DNA of 64,000 nucleotides from Catellatospora citrea (GCF_003610235.1 NZ_RAPR01000001.1:930001-994000); one strand, 5' to 3'. Shown: positions 1-9,900, numbered from the stretch's first letter. Made by a program: numbers and translations. The notes: generated by a model from the letters alone, not told the origin.

Positions 1-1339
1 CGGGCCCGACGTCGACGACCCAGTCCGCCCGGCGTACCACGTCCATGTCGTGCTCCACGACGAAGACGGAGTTGCCCGCGGTGCGGAGCTGGTCGAGGAC
101 CTGCAGCAGCGGCTCGGCGTCGGCGGGGTGCAGGCCGGCCGACGGCTCGTCGAGCACGTACACCACCCCGAACAGGCCCGAGCGCAGCTGGGTCGCGATC
201 CGCAGCCGCTGCGCCTCGCCCGGCGACAGCGTCGGCGCGGACCGATTGAGCTGCAGGTAGCCGAGCCCCAGGCCGGTCAGCACGTCGATCCGCTCGGTCA
301 GGTCGGCGGCGAGCGTGCGGGCCACCTCGGTGCGCTCCCCCGACAGCGACGACTCCCACGCCGGCTCCGGGTCGGCCAGGGTCGCGGTGGGCCGCAGCAC
401 CTCGGCCAGCTCCGACAGGGGCAGCGCGACGAGTTCGGCGATGGTGCGCCCGGCGAAGACGACCGCCAGCGCCTCCGGCCGCAGCCCGGTCCCGCCGCAG
501 GTGGGGCACGGCCCGATCGTCACGAAGCGCAGCGCGCGGGCGCGGTTGCGCTCGCTCTTGGAGTCGGTCAGCGTGTGCATGATGTGCGACCGCGCGCTCC
601 AGAACCGCCCGTTGTACACGGCCTCGCCGCGGTCCCGGTGCGGATGCACCTCGACGACCGGCTGCTCGTCGGTGTAGAGGATCCAGTCCCGCTGCGCCTT
701 CGGCAGCCGGTGCCAGGGCCGGTCCACGTCGACGCCGAGCGTCACGAGGATGTCGCGCAGGTTGACGCTCTGCCACGCGCCGGGCCAGGCCGCCACCGCG
801 CCCTCGCGGATGCTCAGGTTCGGGTCGGGCACCATGAGCCGTTCGGAGACCACGTGCGTGCGACCCAGGCCGTGGCAGGTCGGGCACGCGCCCGCGACGG
901 TGTTCGGGGAGAACGCCTCGGCCTCCAGCCGCTGGGTGGTGCCGGCCGGGTACGTGCCGGCGCGCGACAGCAGCAGCCGCAGCAGGTTCGACAGGGTGGT
1001 CAGCGTGCCCACGGTAGAGCGGGCCCCGCCCGAGCCACGGCGCTGCTGCAGCGCGACCGCCGGAGGCAACCCGGTGATCTCCTTGAGCTGGGGCGCGGGC
1101 AGCTGGTGGAGCAATCGGCGGGCGTACGGCGCGACCGACTCGAAGTATCGCCGCTGGGCTTCGGCGTAGATGGTGGCGAACGCCAGTGAGGACTTGCCCG
1201 AGCCGGAGATGCCGGTGAACGCGACCAGGGCGTCGCGTGGCAGGTCCACGTCCACGTCGCGCAGGTTGTGCACCCGCGCACCGCGCACCCGGACGAACGG
1301 ATCGTGAGCCGGCGGGCTCGGCTGCCGCGTCCTGGGCAC
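1..1339 (-). CDS. UvrA-like excinuclease ATPase (N-terminal part, cut by window edge)
   Basis: Only the first 446 residues are present; the gene runs off the left edge. It encodes an ABC-type ATPase of the UvrA family, which recognises distorted DNA in nucleotide excision repair. Visible are a Walker A motif (GISGSGKSS, about residues 39-47), a UvrA-type zinc finger start (CPTCHGLG), a second CPTCGGTG element, a signature LSPGEAQRLRIATQ followed by Walker B VLDEPSAGLHPAD, and the H-loop VVEHDMDVV. GTG at 1339 is chosen because GGGAGG lies about 6 bases upstream and the frame is intact; an ATG at 1377 is in another frame. Actinobacteria often carry a short UvrA paralogue linked to drug tolerance as well as the repair UvrA. 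The truncated view cannot separate them, though the compact N-terminal half favours a paralogue. Confidence 0.9.
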   Translation of the reverse strand, partial: MPRTRQPSPPAHDPFVRVRGARVHNLRDVDVDLPRDALVAFTGISGSGKSSLAFATIYAEAQRRYFESVAPYARRLLHQLPAPQLKEITGLPPAVALQQRRGSGGARSTVGTLTTLSNLLRLLLSRAGTYPAGTTQRLEAEAFSPNTVAGACPTCHGLGRTHVVSERLMVPDPNLSIREGAVAAWPGAWQSVNLRDILVTLGVDVDRPWHRLPKAQRDWILYTDEQPVVEVHPHRDRGEAVYNGRFWSARSHIMHTLTDSKSERNRARALRFVTIGPCPTCGGTGLRPEALAVVFAGRTIAELVALPLSELAEVLRPTATLADPEPAWESSLSGERTEVARTLAADLTERIDVLTGLGLGYLQLNRSAPTLSPGEAQRLRIATQLRSGLFGVVYVLDEPSAGLHPADAEPLLQVLDQLRTAGNSVFVVEHDMDVVRRADWVVDVGP

Positions 1340-1427
1340 ACTCGCCTCCCGGGGCGGATTCGGTCCCAGCCGAGCATATCGCCCTACTTGCCCGCATTCC
1401 GGCCTTCCCGGGTTCCCTTGATCCCCC

Positions 1428-1486
1428 GACTTGCCTGGCACCTGTGCGTATCGTGAACCCGGATCCGACCACGTGCCAGGCAAGTC
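1428..1486. repeat. Dispersed inverted-repeat element, copy 1
   Basis: A 14-base perfect inverted repeat, GACTTGCCTGGCAC at 1428-1441 and its complement at 1473-1486, encloses TGTGCGTAT. A second copy with the same left arm and the same TGTGCGTAT lies at 34229-34287. Here it sits downstream of the bL36 gene, so it may act as a terminator. A decayed half (TACTTGCCCGCA) lies just before it at 1385. Confidence 0.7.
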
Positions 1487-1500
1487 GGCCGATCTTGAGC

Positions 1501-1522
1501 GCCCGGCGGCGGGCCGCCGGGC
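1501..1522 (-). terminator. Hairpin just downstream of bL36
   Basis: GCCCGGCGGC at 1501-1510 pairs with GCCGCCGGGC at 1513-1522, a 10-bp perfect stem with a 2-base loop. It begins 10 bases after the bL36 stop codon on the minus strand. There is no clear T tract, so termination is inferred from position. Confidence 0.5.
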
Positions 1523-1532
1523 GGTGCGCGGG

Positions 1533-1655
1533 TCAGCCCTGGCGGGTCTTCTGGCGCGGGTCGGCCTTGTTGATCACGAAAACGGCGCCGTGACGGCGCA
1601 CCACGATCGAGTTCGGCCGGTTCTTGAGACTGCGTAGCGAGCTTCTGACCTTCAT
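1533..1655 (-). CDS. rpmJ2: 50S ribosomal protein bL36, zinc-free (type B) paralogue
   Basis: A 40-residue protein that starts [14 protein letters not shown] and ends DPRQKTRQG, matching the long type B form of bL36 (ykgO-like). This form lacks the CxxC...CxxxxH zinc ribbon of ordinary bL36; no Cys is present in the whole protein. It is a component of the large ribosomal subunit and in known systems replaces the zinc-binding paralogue when zinc is scarce, usually under Zur control. An AAGGGCAGG stretch precedes the ATG. I looked for a Zur box in the 160 bases upstream and saw none that convinced me. The gene stands alone, with a hairpin right after it. Confidence 0.88.
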   Translation of the reverse strand: MKVRSSLRSLKNRPNSIVVRRHGAVFVINKADPRQKTRQG

Positions 1656-1817
1656 GTGGCACCTGCCCTTCTGGTTGCGCCTTCAACAACCGAGGCGGCC
1701 CGACGCGCATTCCCACAGCTCAGCCGCCCATCAGCGTAAACCCGGCAAAACACCATGTTCAGGCGATGAGACGCGCGATGATCGGGATGAGCAGACAACG
1801 CCGAACAAGGGAGCATC

Positions 1818-2339
1818 ATGAGCACGTCGTCCGCGGCGGGAGCCGGCGGTTTCGCCGGACAGCCGGTGCCCGTACAGCCCGTCGACCCCAGCCGGGCGAT
1901 GGTCTCCGTCGCCACCTATCCGGAGTACGCCGACGCGCAGCGCGCGGTGGACTTCCTGTCCGACAACAAGTTCCCCGTCGAGCACAGCGCGATCGTCGGC
2001 ACCAACCTGCGCATGGTCGAGCAGGTGCTCGGCCGCATGACCACCGGCCGGGCCACCCTGTACGGCGCGGGCGCCGGGGCCTGGTTCGGTCTGTTCATCG
2101 GGCTGCTGTTCGGCATCTTCGTGCCGACGAACTGGTTCGCCGTCGTGCTGACCGCGCTGGTGATCGGCGCGATCTGGGGCGCGATCTTCGGTGCGATCGC
2201 GCACGCGATGACCCGCGGCAAGCGCGACTTCACGTCCAGCCGCTCCCTGCAGGCGGGCGAGTACGCCGTCAGCGTCACCGCCGAGTACGCCGAGCAGGCA
2301 CGGCAGCTGCTCGCCCGGCTCACCACCCCGGCGAGCTGA
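1818..2339 (+). CDS. YflT/general stress protein 17M-like membrane protein
   Basis: A 173-residue protein. The N-terminal half (SVATYPEYADAQRAVDFLSDNKFP, about residues 29-52) has the short alpha/beta fold of the general stress protein 17M (YflT) family. The middle (residues 85-135) holds two Gly/Ala-rich hydrophobic segments resembling a glycine-zipper membrane insertion (GAGAGAWFGLFIGLLFGIF, then a second helix). The C-terminus returns to a soluble beta-rich tail (EYAVSVTAEYAEQARQLL). The start has AAGGGAG 6 bases upstream. Homologues are common in actinomycetes and are associated with general stress, but no biochemical role is established. It is monocistronic and converges on the diguanylate cyclase. 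Confidence 0.75.
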   Translation: MSTSSAAGAGGFAGQPVPVQPVDPSRAMVSVATYPEYADAQRAVDFLSDNKFPVEHSAIVGTNLRMVEQVLGRMTTGRATLYGAGAGAWFGLFIGLLFGIFVPTNWFAVVLTALVIGAIWGAIFGAIAHAMTRGKRDFTSSRSLQAGEYAVSVTAEYAEQARQLLARLTTPAS

Positions 2340-2346
2340 AGGCCGT

Positions 2347-4239
2347 TCACGGCCTGCCGGCTCCGCTGGCGGTGGCGCCCGGGAGCACGCCGGGCGCGGT
2401 GTGCACCTCGATGCCGGTGCCGTTGCGTTTCGCCTCGTACATGGCGATGTCCGCGTCCCGGAGCAGGGCGTCGAACTGCTTGTCGGAGCCGATCGCGATG
2501 CCGATGCTCGCCCGTGCCGACAGCCGGTGGCCGTCGATCATCGCAGGCTCGGCCAGCGCGCTCAGGATGCGGCGCGCGGTGGCGACCGCGCCCGCGGCGG
2601 TGGTCCCCGTCAGCAGCACCACGAACTCGTCACCGCCGAGGCGGGCCACCGTGTCGGTCGGCCGCACGCACCGGCGGAGCCGGTCGGCGACGACGACGAG
2701 CACCTGGTCGCCCGTCTGGTGGCCCAGCTCGTCGTTGACCGCCTTGAAGTCGTCGAGATCCAGCAGCAGGACCGCCTCCTGCCGCGGGGCCTCGGGCCGC
2801 GGCTGCCGGGCCTTCTCGTTCAGCAGGGCCCGGTTGGGCAGCCCGGTGAGCTCGTCGTGGGTGGCCTGGTGGCGGAGCAGGTCCTGCAGCGACCTGGCCT
2901 CGGTCACGTCGCGGATGTTGATGATCACACCGGCGACGTCGGGCTCCTGAAGCCCGTTGGTGGCCAGCGCCTCGCCCCAGCGGATCGAGCCGTCGACATG
3001 GTGCGCCCGCACCTGCCGGCGCACGCTGCCCGCAGGGTCGGCGAGCACGTCCGCCAGCAACTTCTCGACCGCGGGCGCGTCGTCGGGACGCAGCAGGCCG
3101 GTCAGCGGCCGGCCGACGGCGCGCCGGGGATCGACGCCGAGCAGGTCGCGCAGTGCGGGACTGGCGTAGCGGACCACGCCGTCGGCGTCGACGAGCAGGG
3201 TGAGGTCTGAGGCGTGCTGGACCAGCGACCGGAAGCGCTTCTCCTGATGGCGCAGCCGGTCCAGCAGCTGCGCGTTGTCGGCGAACGCCAGGTTCTGGCG
3301 GAACATCACCAGCGTCACGACCGTGCCCGCGCCGATCACCATGCCCCAGCCGCGTAACGACAGCCCCGACCGCCACACCTCGGCCACCAGCATGAGCTGG
3401 GTCGCGGCGACGGCGAGGTAGGGCAGGCGGCTGTGCGCCGGACGCCGCCGCTTGGTCAGTCCGCTGGGCCTGGCCGCCATCTGCAGGTACTGCGCCCGGG
3501 CGGCGACGGCGAACAGCAGCGCCGACGCCAGCTGGGCGGCGTTGAGCAGGCGGGCTTCGGACGCCTGCAGGTTGAGCAGGTGCAGCACCGACCATGCCCC
3601 GAGCACCACACCGGCCCCCAGGGCCACTCCCGCCCCGGGCGTGAACGGCGCGGTGCCGCTGATCAGGAGCTTCACCGCCCCGAACGCCGCGAGCAGGGCC
3701 ATGGCGCTGGCCAGCACCGTGACGTACAGCCGTGCGGTGTGCAGCGGCGCCGAGCCGCCGGGCACGCACAGATGCCAGGCCAGCATGACCAACGCGACCA
3801 TGATCACGGCCACGTCCAGCCGCAGCCTGGCCCGGGCCCGGCAGGGCATGACCAGGGGAAAGGCGTACATGGCCCAGCCCAGGATCGCCACCCCGACGGC
3901 GACGAGCAGCGTCCACAGGATGACCGCGCGCTCGTTCTGCGGCGGGCGGGCGAGGCCGCCGAAGAGGGTGACCAGGTTGCCGACCGCGAAGACGAGGCCG
4001 GCGACGGCGATACCGCGCCAGAACCGGCGTGCCGCCGGGGCTATCCGGCGCTTCGCCACGACCTGCCGGCACAGCCAGGCGAATAGCAGCCACACCGCCG
4101 CCTGGACGGCGTCCACCACCCCGGCGGGCACCACGGCCAGCAGCAGCGCGCCGATCGACACGAGCGACACCGCCGCCAGTGCACCGAGAACAGGGTCGAG
4201 GACCCGACCCCCGTGCCGCTGCGGCACGGATCCGTTCAT
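2347..4239 (-). CDS. Membrane-anchored PAS-GGDEF diguanylate cyclase
   Basis: A 630-residue protein that should make cyclic di-GMP at the membrane. The N-terminal half (about residues 20-280) contains around eight hydrophobic helices. A PAS domain follows (about 315-440, with DLTLLVDADGVVRYASPA), then a GGDEF domain. The active-site motif is intact (RLGGDEFVVLL, GGDEF at about 535-539), and an RPTD motif five residues before it matches the RxxD inhibitory site for product feedback. No EAL domain is present. ATG at 4239 is chosen because a longer in-frame extension to 4725 would run through the PsiE gene and has non-protein-like composition. The PAS domain and membrane part are likely sensory; the ligand is unknown. 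Confidence 0.93.
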   Translation of the reverse strand: MNGSVPQRHGGRVLDPVLGALAAVSLVSIGALLLAVVPAGVVDAVQAAVWLLFAWLCRQVVAKRRIAPAARRFWRGIAVAGLVFAVGNLVTLFGGLARPPQNERAVILWTLLVAVGVAILGWAMYAFPLVMPCRARARLRLDVAVIMVALVMLAWHLCVPGGSAPLHTARLYVTVLASAMALLAAFGAVKLLISGTAPFTPGAGVALGAGVVLGAWSVLHLLNLQASEARLLNAAQLASALLFAVAARAQYLQMAARPSGLTKRRRPAHSRLPYLAVAATQLMLVAEVWRSGLSLRGWGMVIGAGTVVTLVMFRQNLAFADNAQLLDRLRHQEKRFRSLVQHASDLTLLVDADGVVRYASPALRDLLGVDPRRAVGRPLTGLLRPDDAPAVEKLLADVLADPAGSVRRQVRAHHVDGSIRWGEALATNGLQEPDVAGVIINIRDVTEARSLQDLLRHQATHDELTGLPNRALLNEKARQPRPEAPRQEAVLLLDLDDFKAVNDELGHQTGDQVLVVVADRLRRCVRPTDTVARLGGDEFVVLLTGTTAAGAVATARRILSALAEPAMIDGHRLSARASIGIAIGSDKQFDALLRDADIAMYEAKRNGTGIEVHTAPGVLPGATASGAGRP

Positions 4240-4322
4240 CCGTTCTACGCTACGCGGCCTCGGGGGCCCGGTCAGACGCCTGCGAGTAACGCCCGGATCG
4301 GCAGGGGCCAGGCCGCCGCAGC

Positions 4323-4874
4323 TCAGTCGTCGGTGTGCCGCCGGGTCGACCAACGGTTCACCACGAGGGCCGCCACCAGGGCCACCACCACGCCGGCGTC
4401 CACGACGAGTTCCACCAGCCGGGTCCGGACCTCGGCTTCGGTCTGCACCACGGACAGCCGTACCACCAGGGACAGGATGTGCCGGACCACCGCGATCACC
4501 GCGACCAGCAGGAACGGCTCCAGCATGAACCGGGCCCCGCGCAGGCTGGCCAGCACGGTCACGAAGATCTCCATGATGATGAGCACGAGCAGCAGGTCCT
4601 CGATGACGAGGATCAAGCGGTCCGGCACCGCGAGGTTGCCCCGGAACGCCTCCGCCACCGTGAGCACCAGCACCACCGCGCCGACCAGCAGCAGCACGAG
4701 CGCGGTCCCGTACAGCAGCACCCACTCGATGCGGGAGAGCAGGCGCAGCGCGGGATTGTCCGCCCGCTGGGCGTCGCCGGAGTCGACGAGCGTCTCGGCG
4801 AGCTTCGACGGCGAGGACTGGTCCGGGGCGTCTGCTTTGTCAGCTGCCGGAGGTCCTTCTACCGATTCGGACAC
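4323..4874 (-). CDS. PsiE-like membrane protein
   Basis: A 183-residue protein with a charged, acidic N-terminal 45 residues and four hydrophobic segments (about 50-75, 85-110, 118-140, 152-172). The core (IEDLLLVLIIMEIFVTV, then FLLVAVIAVVRHIL) fits the phosphate-starvation-inducible PsiE family. Function in that family is poorly defined; the name reflects regulation in E. coli and need not apply here. It lies between ogt (stop 4894 side) and the cyclase, all on the minus strand, with 83 bases to the cyclase start. Confidence 0.75.
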   Translation of the reverse strand: MSESVEGPPAADKADAPDQSSPSKLAETLVDSGDAQRADNPALRLLSRIEWVLLYGTALVLLLVGAVVLVLTVAEAFRGNLAVPDRLILVIEDLLLVLIIMEIFVTVLASLRGARFMLEPFLLVAVIAVVRHILSLVVRLSVVQTEAEVRTRLVELVVDAGVVVALVAALVVNRWSTRRHTDD

Positions 4875-4893
4875 CTGATCATGATATGCCCTT

Positions 4894-5406
4894 TCAGAAC
4901 AGCCTGCCCGCCTTGACCTCGGCCGGCTCCTCCAGTTCGAGCAGGAACTGCTTGCGCTCCAGGCCCCCGGCGAACCCGGTGAGCCTGCCGTCGCTGCCCA
5001 CCACCCGGTGGCACGGCACGATCACCGAGACCGGGTTGCGGCCCACCGCCTGCCCCACCCGCTGGGCCAGGGCCGGGTTGCCCAGCTCCGCCGCGAGCGC
5101 GCCGTAGGTGGTGGTGACGCCGTGCGGGATCTCGCGCAGCAGCGCCCACACCCGCTGCTGGAAGTCGTCGCCGTGCAGCGCGACCGGCACGTCGAACGAC
5201 GTACGCCGCCCGGCCAGGTATTCGGCGAGCTCGTCGGCCGTCCTGGTGAACAGCGCGTCGCCTGCTGCCTCGACGTACGGGCCGATCGCCTCGGGCTTCG
5301 GCGGGTACCAGTGTCCCGGGAAGTACAGCCCGATCAGCTCGTCGCCGTCCGCGACGAACGTCAGCTCGCCGAGCCCCGTGTCGATCCGCGTATGCCGCGC
5401 GCTCAT
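4894..5406 (-). CDS. ogt: Methylated-DNA-protein-cysteine methyltransferase
   Basis: A 170-residue suicide enzyme that takes alkyl groups from O6-alkylguanine in DNA onto its own cysteine. The catalytic motif PCHRVVGSDG is present with Cys at residue 132. The helix-turn-helix/arginine-finger region is seen at FQQRVWALLREIPHGVTTTYG (about 82-102), and the usual GFAGGLERKQFLL follows the active site. Length matches stand-alone Ogt/MGMT rather than the longer Ada fusion. It starts at ATG 5406; the isomerase-family gene upstream on the same strand ends 36 bases before it. Confidence 0.96.
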   Translation of the reverse strand: MSARHTRIDTGLGELTFVADGDELIGLYFPGHWYPPKPEAIGPYVEAAGDALFTRTADELAEYLAGRRTSFDVPVALHGDDFQQRVWALLREIPHGVTTTYGALAAELGNPALAQRVGQAVGRNPVSVIVPCHRVVGSDGRLTGFAGGLERKQFLLELEEPAEVKAGRLF

Positions 5407-5441
5407 CGCCCGCCTCCCTGTCCCCCGGTCGCCTCAGCCGA

Positions 5442-6113
5442 TCATGTCACCGGCAACCGGCAGCGGTCTCGCAGGATTGCGACACCTGGCCCGTCGAGCT
5501 CGTCGCAGTACGCCTCCCGCCCGGTCATCGCCATCACCAGCGCCAGCGTCGGGCCGGAGACCGCCTGCCCGGAGCCGGCGGTGAACGGGCCGTCGGTGGC
5601 GGTCAGCCGCAGCCCGCCGATCCGCCCCTGGGCGAGCACGACCATGTCGGTGCCCTGGTAGTACTCGGCCAGCCGGGTGAGCGTGTCGATCGGATACTCC
5701 CGGCGGATGCCCAGCGGCCGCCTGATGTCCTCGCCGTGCACGACCGCCTCCCCGAGCACCGCGACGACGGGGATCGGCGCCTTGGCGGTGCTCGTCACGA
5801 CGCGGCGGAAGCGGGCCAGCGTCTCGGCGGGGTCGGCGCCCAGCTGCTCGGCCAGGCGCATCGCGACCATCTTGTCGAAGTCGAACCGGCAGCGGATCAC
5901 ACCGGCCATCCAGCGCACCGGATTCAGGCTGGCCCCGGCGGTGAGGTGGGCCAGCACCTCGCGCACCGACAACCCGGCGCACAGCGACGGCGTCGCCCAC
6001 TGCGCGTCGGTGAGCGGCGCGAGGTCAGCGGCCAGGGCCGCCCGTTCGGCGTGGATCAGCTCCCACGGCGGCGCTTCGGCTCGGGCGGGTGCCCGGTCTC
6101 GGGACGGGGTCAT
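5442..6113 (-). CDS. Maleylpyruvate isomerase family mycothiol-dependent enzyme
   Basis: A 223-residue protein of the DinB-like four-helix fold used by mycothiol-dependent maleylpyruvate isomerase relatives. The N-terminal pattern (WELIHAERAALAADLAPLTDAQW, then CAGLSVREVLAHL with a metal-ligand His) and the later VHGEDIRRPLGI supply the conserved His residues expected to bind a divalent metal. The C-terminal part carries the small domain common to the actinobacterial family. The exact substrate cannot be read from sequence. It is possibly co-transcribed with ogt; presence of mycothiol enzymes fits an actinomycete. Confidence 0.85.
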   Translation of the reverse strand: MTPSRDRAPARAEAPPWELIHAERAALAADLAPLTDAQWATPSLCAGLSVREVLAHLTAGASLNPVRWMAGVIRCRFDFDKMVAMRLAEQLGADPAETLARFRRVVTSTAKAPIPVVAVLGEAVVHGEDIRRPLGIRREYPIDTLTRLAEYYQGTDMVVLAQGRIGGLRLTATDGPFTAGSGQAVSGPTLALVMAMTGREAYCDELDGPGVAILRDRCRLPVT

Positions 6114-6221
6114 CGGGGTCCTCCTACGGTCGGCAGCGAATTCCGGTCGAGGATGAGACTCCCGGAGGGACCCGCAATCGTCGCCACCGCCCCGGATTCC
6201 CGCAACCCCCGGCCAGGGCGG

Positions 6222-6872
6222 TCACGGCCACAGACGCTCCGTGCGCCAGCCGTCGGCAGTGCGGCGGTAGCGGAGCCGGATGTGGCGTCGTTCGGCATCG
6301 GCCTGCCAGAACTCCACGCTCATCGGCTTGAGCAGGTACACCGTGTGGTGCTCGGCGACCAGCTGCGGGTCGGCCTCCAGCCGGGCCTGCGCGGCCGACA
6401 GCTCGGCGGCGAGGTCGGCGGGATCGTGCAGGACCGTGCTCTGGCGTCCGATCAGGCTCGCCGTGCGCGAGCCGATCGGCCTGGCCAGGAAGTCCTGGGC
6501 GCTCACCTCGGGACCGGCCGGCTGGACCGGGCCGCGCACGCGGATCTGCCGGCCCTGCTCGCGCCAGTAGAACCCGAGCGCGGCCTGCGGATTGACGCCG
6601 AGCTGGGCGCCCTTCGCGCTGATCGACTCCGTGGCGAAGTACAGGCCCTCGGCGTCGAGGTCCTTCAGGATCAGCACCCGCAGATCCGGCAGGCCGTCCG
6701 GCCCGGCGGTGGCCAGGGTCATCGCGTGCGGCTCGGACACCCCGGCCGCGACGGCCTCCTGCAGCCAGGCGGCCAGCAGGTCGGCGGGGTCCGGCGCGGC
6801 GGCGTCCGGGTCGAAGGCGGGCAGCGGCTGGGCGAAGACCGGCAGCCCTCGCAGAAGATCACGCATGGACAC
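6222..6872 (-). CDS. pdxH: Pyridoxamine 5'-phosphate oxidase
   Basis: A 216-residue FMN enzyme that oxidises pyridoxamine or pyridoxine 5'-phosphate to pyridoxal 5'-phosphate, the last step of vitamin B6 salvage. The split-barrel core is seen at PHAMTLATAGPDGLPDLRVLILKD, the FMN-binding LGFYWREQGRQIRVRG, the SRTASLIGRQS segment, and the diagnostic C-terminal dimerisation tail RHIRLRYRRTADGWRTERLWP. The start at 6872 is GTG, two codons before an ATG; GGGAGAA lies nearby. It is separated by 75 bases from the nitrate reductase stop and is probably its own unit. Confidence 0.95.
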   Translation of the reverse strand: MSMRDLLRGLPVFAQPLPAFDPDAAAPDPADLLAAWLQEAVAAGVSEPHAMTLATAGPDGLPDLRVLILKDLDAEGLYFATESISAKGAQLGVNPQAALGFYWREQGRQIRVRGPVQPAGPEVSAQDFLARPIGSRTASLIGRQSTVLHDPADLAAELSAAQARLEADPQLVAEHHTVYLLKPMSVEFWQADAERRHIRLRYRRTADGWRTERLWP

Positions 6873-6947
6873 GCCGCCATTCTCCCGGATCGTGCCCGGC
6901 CGGCATGCGACCAGGCCCTCGGCGGGCGAACACCTCGATGCGACAGG

Positions 6948-9900
6948 TCAGTACACGTCGCGAAGGTAACGCCGGTCCGCCGCCAACTGCTTGACGTACG
7001 CGGTGGCGGCGTCCGGGTCGAGGCGGCCGTGCACGGCCACGATCTCCCGCAACGCCGCGTCGACGTCCTTGGCCATCCGCCCGGCGTCGCCGCACACGTA
7101 GAAGTGCGCTCCGTCGCGCAGCCAGGCCCACAGCTGCGCGCCGTGCTCGCGCATGCGGTCCTGCACGTACACCTTGCTGCGCCGGTCCCGCGAGAACGCG
7201 AGGTCGAGCCTGGTCAGCACGCCGTCGGCGGCGAGTTCGGCGAGTTCGTCGGCGTAGTAGAAGTCGGTGTCGCGGCGCTGCTCGCCGAAGAACAGCCAGT
7301 TGCGCCCGCGCGCGCCGGACGCGCGCCGCTGCTGCAGGAACGCCACGAACGGGGCGACGCCGGTGCCCGGACCCACCATGATCATCGGGGTGGCTCCGTC
7401 GGCGGGCGGCCGGAAGTGCGGCGTACGCTGCAAGAACACCGGCACCGGCGTATCCGGTGCGGCGTCGGCGAGATACGACGAGCAGACGCCCTTGCGGGGC
7501 TGTCCACGGTGGTTGCCGAACCGCACCACCGACACGGTGAGGCTGACCCGGCGCGGGTCGAGCAGCGGTGACGAGGAGATCGAGTAGAGCCGCGGCTGCA
7601 GCCTCGGCAGGACCGCGACCCAGTCCGCCGCCGCGGCCCGCACGGCGTGCCCGGCCACGACGTCGACGGCCTGCCGATCCCACGTCCACTTCGCCAGCTC
7701 GCCCTTGTTGTCGGGGCGCAGCAGGGTCTTCAGGTGCGGGTCGTGTCCGCGCTCGGCGACGAAGCGCAGCAGGCCCGGCGTGACCCGGGTGATGTCCAGC
7801 CGCCGCAGCAGCGCCTCGGCCAGCGGCACCGGCCCGCCGACGTCGACGGTCTGGTCCGGGTGCAGCCCCGTCACGGCGAGCCACTCGGCGACCAGGTCGG
7901 GGCAGTTGGTCGGCCATACGCCCAGGGCGTCCCCGGCCGCGTAGTCCAGCGTGCCCCCGCTCGTGTCGAAGGTGAACCGGCGCACCTCCTTGGCCGACCC
8001 GTCCAGGCTCAGCAGCCGGTTGCCGGTCAGCACCGCCGTCATCGGCGTGGCCTTGGTCGGCGCGGCGTCCAGCACCCCCACCGCCGATCCCCCGGCACGG
8101 CCGTCCGACCTGGCCGCAGGCGCAGCGCCACCGACGGCCCTCCCATCAGCCGCCGACCCGCCCGGCATGGAGGACAAGTCCTGGTCGGACCCGTAAGCCA
8201 CGTCCGGGATCGCCATCGCGCCGGGCCCGGACGGCGCGTGCCGACCCGGTGGCACCGCGGCGTCCAGTGCTGCGACGACCTGGTCGAGCCAGGCCAGCGC
8301 GGCGCTGTCGTAGTCGGGCTCGCAGTCGACCCGCTCGGCCAGGCGCTGCCCGCCCAGCTCGCTGAGGCGACTGTCGAGGCGGCGGCCGTGGCCGCAGAAG
8401 TCGGCGTAGGACGAGTCGCCGAGGGCCAGCACCGCGTAGCGGCGGCCGTCGAGCCGGGGTGCGTCGGGCCGGTCCAGGAAGTCCCAGAACCCGGCGCCGT
8501 TGTCCGGGGCGTCGCCGTCGCCGAACGTACTCGTGATCACCAGCAGGGCCGCCTCGCCTGCCGACAGGTCGGTCGCGGGGCCGTCCATGCCGCGCAGCCG
8601 GGCCTGCCAGCCCGCCTCGGCCAGCCGCCGGGCGGCCGTCGCCGCGAACTCCTCGGCGTTGCCGGTCTGCGACGCCCACAGCACCTCCACCACCCGCGTA
8701 TCCGACGCGACCGGCTGAACCCGGTCGGCCACAGCCGGATGCGACCGGTCCGCGGCAGGCGGGTGCGGCCGGTCGGCAACGGCCGGGCGACCGCCGGGAG
8801 CCGGGGTGCGGGCGAACCTGCCCGCCAGGAAGCCGTTGAGCCACCCGGCCTGATCGGCGTCGAAAGGGGCGTCGCCCGGCAGGCACGGCGCGGTTCCCGG
8901 AGCCGGTGGCGTCGCCGCGACGCCGGACAGGAACCCGGCCAGGTAGCGTCGCTGGGCCCGGCTGAACACGGGCGGGGCCAGGTCATCGTCCGCCAGCAGC
9001 GCGCTCGCGGCAGCGTCGGGCAGTGGCAGGAGACCGGCGTCCGACGGCGCCTCGACCGCGCCGTCCCATGGCTGCCGCTGCTCCGCTGGTGCGGCCACCT
9101 TCGTCAGCGCGACGGCGCAGACCTTCAGCTCCGGCTGGAACGAGATCGGGTCGACGGCGTCGCTGGTCACGGCGTTGACGCTCAGGTACTCCCCGTACAG
9201 GTCGTTCCAGTGGAACGGGGCGAAGCAGCTGCCGGGCAGCACCCGCTCGGTGACCACCGCGGGGAGCACGGCCCGGCCCCGGCGCGACGCGACCTCGACC
9301 AGGTCGCCGTCTCGCACGTCGAGGTCCGCGGCGTCCGCCGGGTGGAGCTCCACGAAGGGCGCGGGGTTGAGCCGGCCGAGCTTGGCTACCTTGCCGGTCT
9401 TGGTCATGGTGTGCCACTGGTGCTGCAGCCGGCCGGTGTTGAGCACGAACGGGTAGTCGTCGTCGGGCAGCTCCGCCGCGGGCAGGTGCGGCCGCGGATG
9501 GAACACCGCCCGGCCGCTCGCCGTCGGGAACGTCAACCGCGGCCGGTCGCCGTCGGCGAGCTGCCCGTCGAGGTAGCGCACCGGGTTGCGGTCGGGCCCG
9601 TCCGGGGCCGCGGGCCACTGCACCGGGGTCTGCCGCAGCCGCTCGTAGGTGACGCCGCGCAGGTCGTATCCGGTCTGCGGGTTGGCGAACCGGCGCAGCT
9701 CGGCGAAGACCTCCTCGGCGCCGGCGTAGTCGAACGCGTCGGCGTAGCCCATCTCGGCGGCGACCCGGGCGATGAGCTGCCAGTCCGGCAGCGCCTGGCC
9801 GGGCGGCGGCACGGCCGCGGACACCAGGGTCAGGTTCCGCTCTGAATTGATCATGATGCCGTCGGTCTCGGACCAGGTCGCCGCGGGCAGCACCACGTCG

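Noticed and set aside
1656..1817. A Zur box upstream of bL36.
   Set aside because: I searched by eye for a TGAAAATnATTTTCA-like dyad; only a weak GGTTG/CAACC repeat was seen.
4240..4725. Extending the diguanylate cyclase upstream to 4725.
   Set aside because: The extra 162 codons run inside the PsiE-like gene and have Gly/Arg/Ala-rich shadow composition; ATG 4239 fits the membrane domain.
7647..9845. A plus-strand open frame of 732 codons across the nitrate reductase.
   Set aside because: Antisense shadow; all recognisable motifs are on the minus strand.
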